NCBI GenBank assembly: GCA_002441055.1
Contig: DJWR01000111.1
Location: 1 to 7,715, forward strand
Origin: Caulobacteraceae bacterium UBA6225
Lineage (GTDB): Bacteria > Pseudomonadota > Alphaproteobacteria > Caulobacterales > Caulobacteraceae
Direction of reading: 5' to 3'
DNA length: 7,715 nt
Each line of letters opens with the position of its first letter. The stretch's first letter is position 1. The notes under the pieces are model-generated. The model saw only the letters and a program-made list of their open reading frames with translations, made no database searches and had not been told where the DNA came from. The translations under genes were made by a program, and so were the position numbers. Positions 6,301-7,715 of the stretch are shown here, in pieces.

Positions 6301-6921
6301 CTAGGCCTCCGCGGCGTCGACGTGAACCAGGGTCCAGTTGGGGTCTTTGCTCTTGAGATTACGCTCGAAGGTCCAGAGCTCGGCGGTGCGGCGGTCATCC
6401 ACCGCCTCGCCCCGCTCGTCCTTGGTGCGGCTGCGCAGTTCGGCCAGGAAGCGGACGGTGACCCGGGCGGCGTCGCCGTCGACCTCGGCCTTCTCCATAT
6501 CGGCCCGGGGCGGATGCAGGAATTCCACGGTCTCGGTGCGGCCCTCGGCCTCCCGGGCGGAGATGGCCGATTCAAAGGCCGAATAGACCTCGTCGGACAA
6601 CAGATTGCGCAGGGTGTCGCGCTCACCGGCGGCGAAGGCGTTGACGATCATCTGATAGGCCGACTTGGCCCCATGCAGGAAATGGCTGAGATCGAAACTG
6701 GGATCGCGGGCGCGAACCGCCGCCAGACCAGACAGGGCGACCCCTTCGGCCTCCTCGGGCGCCTCAAGCACACGTTCGACCGGGCGCACCGGGCTCGGCT
6801 GGCCCTCGCCCGCGGGCTTGTCCTCCGGTTGCCGTCCGACACGCCGGCCCAGCACCGAATAGAGCTGGTAGAGGACAATGGCCGCCAGGGCGGCGAAGAT
6901 GATCAGCTCCAGTAGGGGCAA
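6301..6921 (-). CDS. timA: Tim44-domain inner-membrane protein, TimA-like
   Basis: This 206-residue protein is a bacterial relative of the mitochondrial import subunit Tim44; the Caulobacter homologue has been described as TimA. It has one N-terminal transmembrane helix (about residues 4-24, LELIIFAALAAIVLYQLYSVL), a charged proline-containing linker (about 26-60), and a Tim44-like domain from about 76 to the end. Typical blocks are FLHGAKSAYQMIVNAFAAG (81-99), LRNLLSDEVYSAF, and the C-terminal ELWTFERNLKSKDPNW (181-196). The topology should be an inner-membrane anchor with a cytosolic domain. The start is a TTG: no ATG, GTG or other TTG precedes it in frame, GAGAGA lies five bases upstream, and later starts would lose the membrane helix. 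It is the first gene of the - strand unit and faces secB across a shared control region. Confidence 0.87.
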   Translation of the reverse strand: MPLLELIIFAALAAIVLYQLYSVLGRRVGRQPEDKPAGEGQPSPVRPVERVLEAPEEAEGVALSGLAAVRARDPSFDLSHFLHGAKSAYQMIVNAFAAGERDTLRNLLSDEVYSAFESAISAREAEGRTETVEFLHPPRADMEKAEVDGDAARVTVRFLAELRSRTKDERGEAVDDRRTAELWTFERNLKSKDPNWTLVHVDAAEA

Positions 6922-6978
6922 ACGGGTCTCTCGTGGGCTTCTGTGGGCGAACGGGCCAGAAACGAGGCCCTCATGGTC

Positions 6979-7007
6979 TATATAGTCGCTCGAAACGCCG
7001 ACGTCAG
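6979..7007 (-). promoter_or_regulatory. Candidate housekeeping promoter for timA-mltA-smr
   Basis: Read on the - strand, CTGACG (plus-strand 7002-7007) is followed after 17 bases by TATATA (6979-6984). In terms of the Caulobacter housekeeping consensus recalled as TTGACGS, 10-14 bases, GCTANAWC, the first element matches five of the first six positions. ACTATATA matches six of eight, with a spacing of 14 bases. Transcription would start near 6972, giving a leader of about 50 bases before the TTG of timA. Confidence 0.55.
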
Positions 7008-7016
7008 GACCGACGT
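6998..7016. repeat. Direct repeat CCGACGT x2 over the timA -35 region
   Basis: CCGACGT occurs at 6998-7004 and again at 7010-7016, a 12-base period. The same stretch contains the inverted pair ACGTC (7001-7005) and GACGT (7012-7016). The left copy overlaps the proposed -35 hexamer of the timA promoter, so a regulator bound here could control timA, secB or both. No regulator is identified. Confidence 0.35.
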
Positions 7017-7027
7017 TGCATCATGCA
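7017..7027. promoter_or_regulatory. Palindrome TGCATCATGCA, possible operator
   Basis: TGCAT and ATGCA form a perfect 5-bp inverted repeat around one central C. It directly abuts the CCGACGT direct repeats, between the divergent timA and secB genes. It is A/T-richer than its surroundings, as operator sites often are. Function is inferred from position and symmetry only. Confidence 0.3.
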
Positions 7028-7059
7028 GGGTCGCATGTTAGCAGCCCGCGCCAGGAATG

Positions 7060-7075
7060 GGCGGGTTTTCCCGCC
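7060..7075 (+). promoter_or_regulatory. Hairpin in the secB 5' leader
   Basis: GGCGGG (7060-7065) and CCCGCC (7070-7075) form a perfect 6-bp G/C stem closed by a TTTT loop, ending 53 bases before the secB ATG. There is no run of T after the stem, so it does not look like an intrinsic terminator. If transcribed, it would be a stable stem in the leader and could affect RNA stability. The hairpin also covers an upstream in-frame ATG (7057) that I reject as the secB start. Confidence 0.4.
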
Positions 7076-7128
7076 ACAATGGGGTCGGCTCTGACGCCGG
7101 CCTGGCCTCCCAGAACGGACAGACGTGC

Positions 7129-7635
7129 ATGACCGACACCGACGCCGCCGCCCCCGGCGGCCAGCCCAATGGCGCTGAAGCCTTTGTTCCGGGTGTCCGC
7201 ATCCTGGCCCAGTTCATCCGCGACCTGTCGTTTGAAAACCCCCGCGCCCCTGACGCCCTGCGCGGCGCCGGCGCTCAGCCTCAGATCGATCTTGGGGTCG
7301 AAATGAACGCCCGCGGCCGGGAAGACGGTCTGTTCGAAGTGGACCTCAAGCTTTCGGCCCGCGCCATCCGTGAAGATGGCCCGGTGTTCCATGTGGAGCT
7401 GCTCTATGGCGGCGTGTTCGGGATCAACGGCGTGGCGCCGGAAGATCTGGAGCAGGTGCTGCTGGTGGACTGCCCGCGCTTCCTCTTCCCCTTCGCCCGT
7501 CGGGTGATCGCCGACGTCACATCGGACGGGGGCTTCCCGCCCTTCCTGCTCGACCCGATCGACTTCGCCGGGGTCTATGCGGCCCGCAAGGCCCAGGGCG
7601 ACCTGTCGCAGATGAACGAGATCGGCAACGCCTGA
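7129..7635 (+). CDS. secB: Protein-export chaperone SecB
   Basis: SecB is a cytosolic homotetrameric chaperone that holds precursor proteins unfolded and delivers them to SecA for export. The 168-residue protein has the family blocks RILAQFIRDLSFENPRAP (24-41), VFHVELLYGGVFGING (86-101), CPRFLFPFARRVIADVT (115-131) and GGFPPFLLDPIDFAGVYAAR (134-153). The glycine/alanine-rich N-terminal tail before residue 20 is typical of alphaproteobacterial SecB. The ATG at 7129 is chosen over an in-frame ATG at 7057 because MTDTDAAAP is a normal SecB beginning and the longer version adds 24 residues unlike the family. GGA at 7117-7119, nine bases upstream, is a modest ribosome-binding site. It is transcribed away from timA; SecB and the Tim44-domain protein both relate to protein transport. 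Confidence 0.95.
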   Translation: MTDTDAAAPGGQPNGAEAFVPGVRILAQFIRDLSFENPRAPDALRGAGAQPQIDLGVEMNARGREDGLFEVDLKLSARAIREDGPVFHVELLYGGVFGINGVAPEDLEQVLLVDCPRFLFPFARRVIADVTSDGGFPPFLLDPIDFAGVYAARKAQGDLSQMNEIGNA

Positions 7636-7639
7636 TCTG

Positions 7640-7674
7640 AGGCGCGGCCCGACGGGCCGTGTTGAACCGCGCCT
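7640..7674 (+). terminator. Nested hairpins after secB, probable terminator or 3' stabiliser
   Basis: Two overlapping stems begin five bases after the secB stop. The outer one pairs AGGCGCGG (7640-7647) with CCGCGCCT (7667-7674), a perfect 8-bp stem. The inner one pairs CGGCCC (7645-7650) with GGGCCG (7654-7659) around GAC. They share bases, so the full stems are mutually exclusive, although a shortened CCC/GGG stem fits inside the outer one. No T-run follows, so this may be a weak or factor-assisted terminator, or an RNA 3' end protector. Confidence 0.5.
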
Positions 7675-7692
7675 GACGACCAGCCCCAATCC

Positions 7693-7715
7693 TCCGTCAT
7701 GGTCGGACTTGATCC
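7693..7715. repeat. First half of a palindromic intergenic repeat, cut by window end
   Basis: The last 23 bases read TCCGTCAT, then GGTCGGA (7701-7707), CTTGA, and TCC at the very end. This matches in form the widespread alphaproteobacterial intergenic palindromes that carry a GTCAT lead-in and a CTTGATCC-type centre. The terminal TCC pairs with GGA at 7705-7707. If the reading is right, the next bases outside the window should be GACC, completing a 7-bp stem with a CTTGA loop. The element is incomplete, so its class cannot be settled. Confidence 0.5.

Noticed and set aside
6297..6626. Upstream extension of the mltA frame
   Set aside because: The extension overlaps timA in another frame, has shadow-like composition, and would bury the lipoprotein signal peptide that begins at GTG 6296.
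6205..6915. 236-codon + strand open frame opposite timA and the mltA start
   Set aside because: It is antisense to a protein with clear Tim44-domain blocks and a membrane helix. No motif, signal or ribosome-binding evidence supports it.
6956..6984. TATATA at 6979-6984 as a + strand promoter for secB
   Set aside because: No -35-like hexamer lies at the right distance on the + strand (the bases there read CCAGAA), while the - strand has a good match. The secB promoter was not located with confidence.
7057..7128. Longer secB start at ATG 7057
   Set aside because: It adds 24 residues unlike SecB N-termini, its only purine-rich site directly abuts the ATG, and the ATG lies at the base of a hairpin.
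1..7715. Search for a novel defence, mobile or biosynthetic system
   Set aside because: All long frames with coding character belong to known housekeeping families. I saw no array of direct repeats, transposase, integrase, reverse transcriptase or unexplained large gap.

Overview
The window looks like ordinary chromosomal housekeeping DNA from a high-GC alphaproteobacterium, most likely a member of the Caulobacteraceae (Caulobacter, Phenylobacterium or Brevundimonas). Four things suggest this: strong G/C bias at third codon positions, protein sequences of alphaproteobacterial type (Tim44-like TimA, SecB, stand-alone HisB and HisE), a timA-upstream promoter close to the Caulobacter housekeeping consensus, and a palindromic intergenic repeat of alphaproteobacterial style at the right edge. 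The genus call is inference from memory; no search was run.

Layout. Positions 1-167 hold a leader with a perfect 12-bp palindrome and possibly the edge of a neighbouring gene. Positions 168-4264 carry six tightly packed + strand genes: a PfkB-family adenosine kinase, then hisB, hisH, hisA, hisF and hisE. Most junctions are overlaps or gaps of a few bases, so this is almost certainly one transcription unit. Positions 4261-6921 carry four - strand genes, read from right to left as timA (Tim44-like), mltA (lytic transglycosylase lipoprotein), smr (Smr-domain protein) and a small polyhydroxyalkanoate-system protein. The two units converge with their stop codons interlocked in the tetranucleotide CTAA. 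A divergent control region (6922-7128) separates timA from secB (7129-7635, + strand). After secB come nested hairpins and the first half of a palindromic repeat cut by the window end.

How the genes work together. HisE acts early in histidine synthesis by hydrolysing phosphoribosyl-ATP. HisA isomerises ProFAR to PRFAR. The HisH-HisF glutamine amidotransferase/cyclase makes imidazole glycerol phosphate plus AICAR, and HisB dehydrates imidazole glycerol phosphate. hisG, hisI, hisC, hisD and a histidinol-phosphatase gene are not in the window and must lie elsewhere if the pathway is complete. The adenosine kinase at the head of the cluster gives a plausible purine-salvage link, because the histidine pathway consumes ATP and releases AICAR. 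The right-hand genes share an envelope and export theme: SecB is a cytosolic export chaperone, TimA a membrane-anchored Tim44-domain protein, and MltA a peptidoglycan-cleaving lipoprotein. Smr and the PHA protein fit that theme less clearly.

I see no CRISPR array, insertion sequence, phage gene, toxin-antitoxin pair or recognisable undescribed system. The points worth a second look are small: non-ATG starts, interlocked stops, and palindromes or repeats in the three non-coding stretches. No gene-free stretch exceeds about 210 bases.
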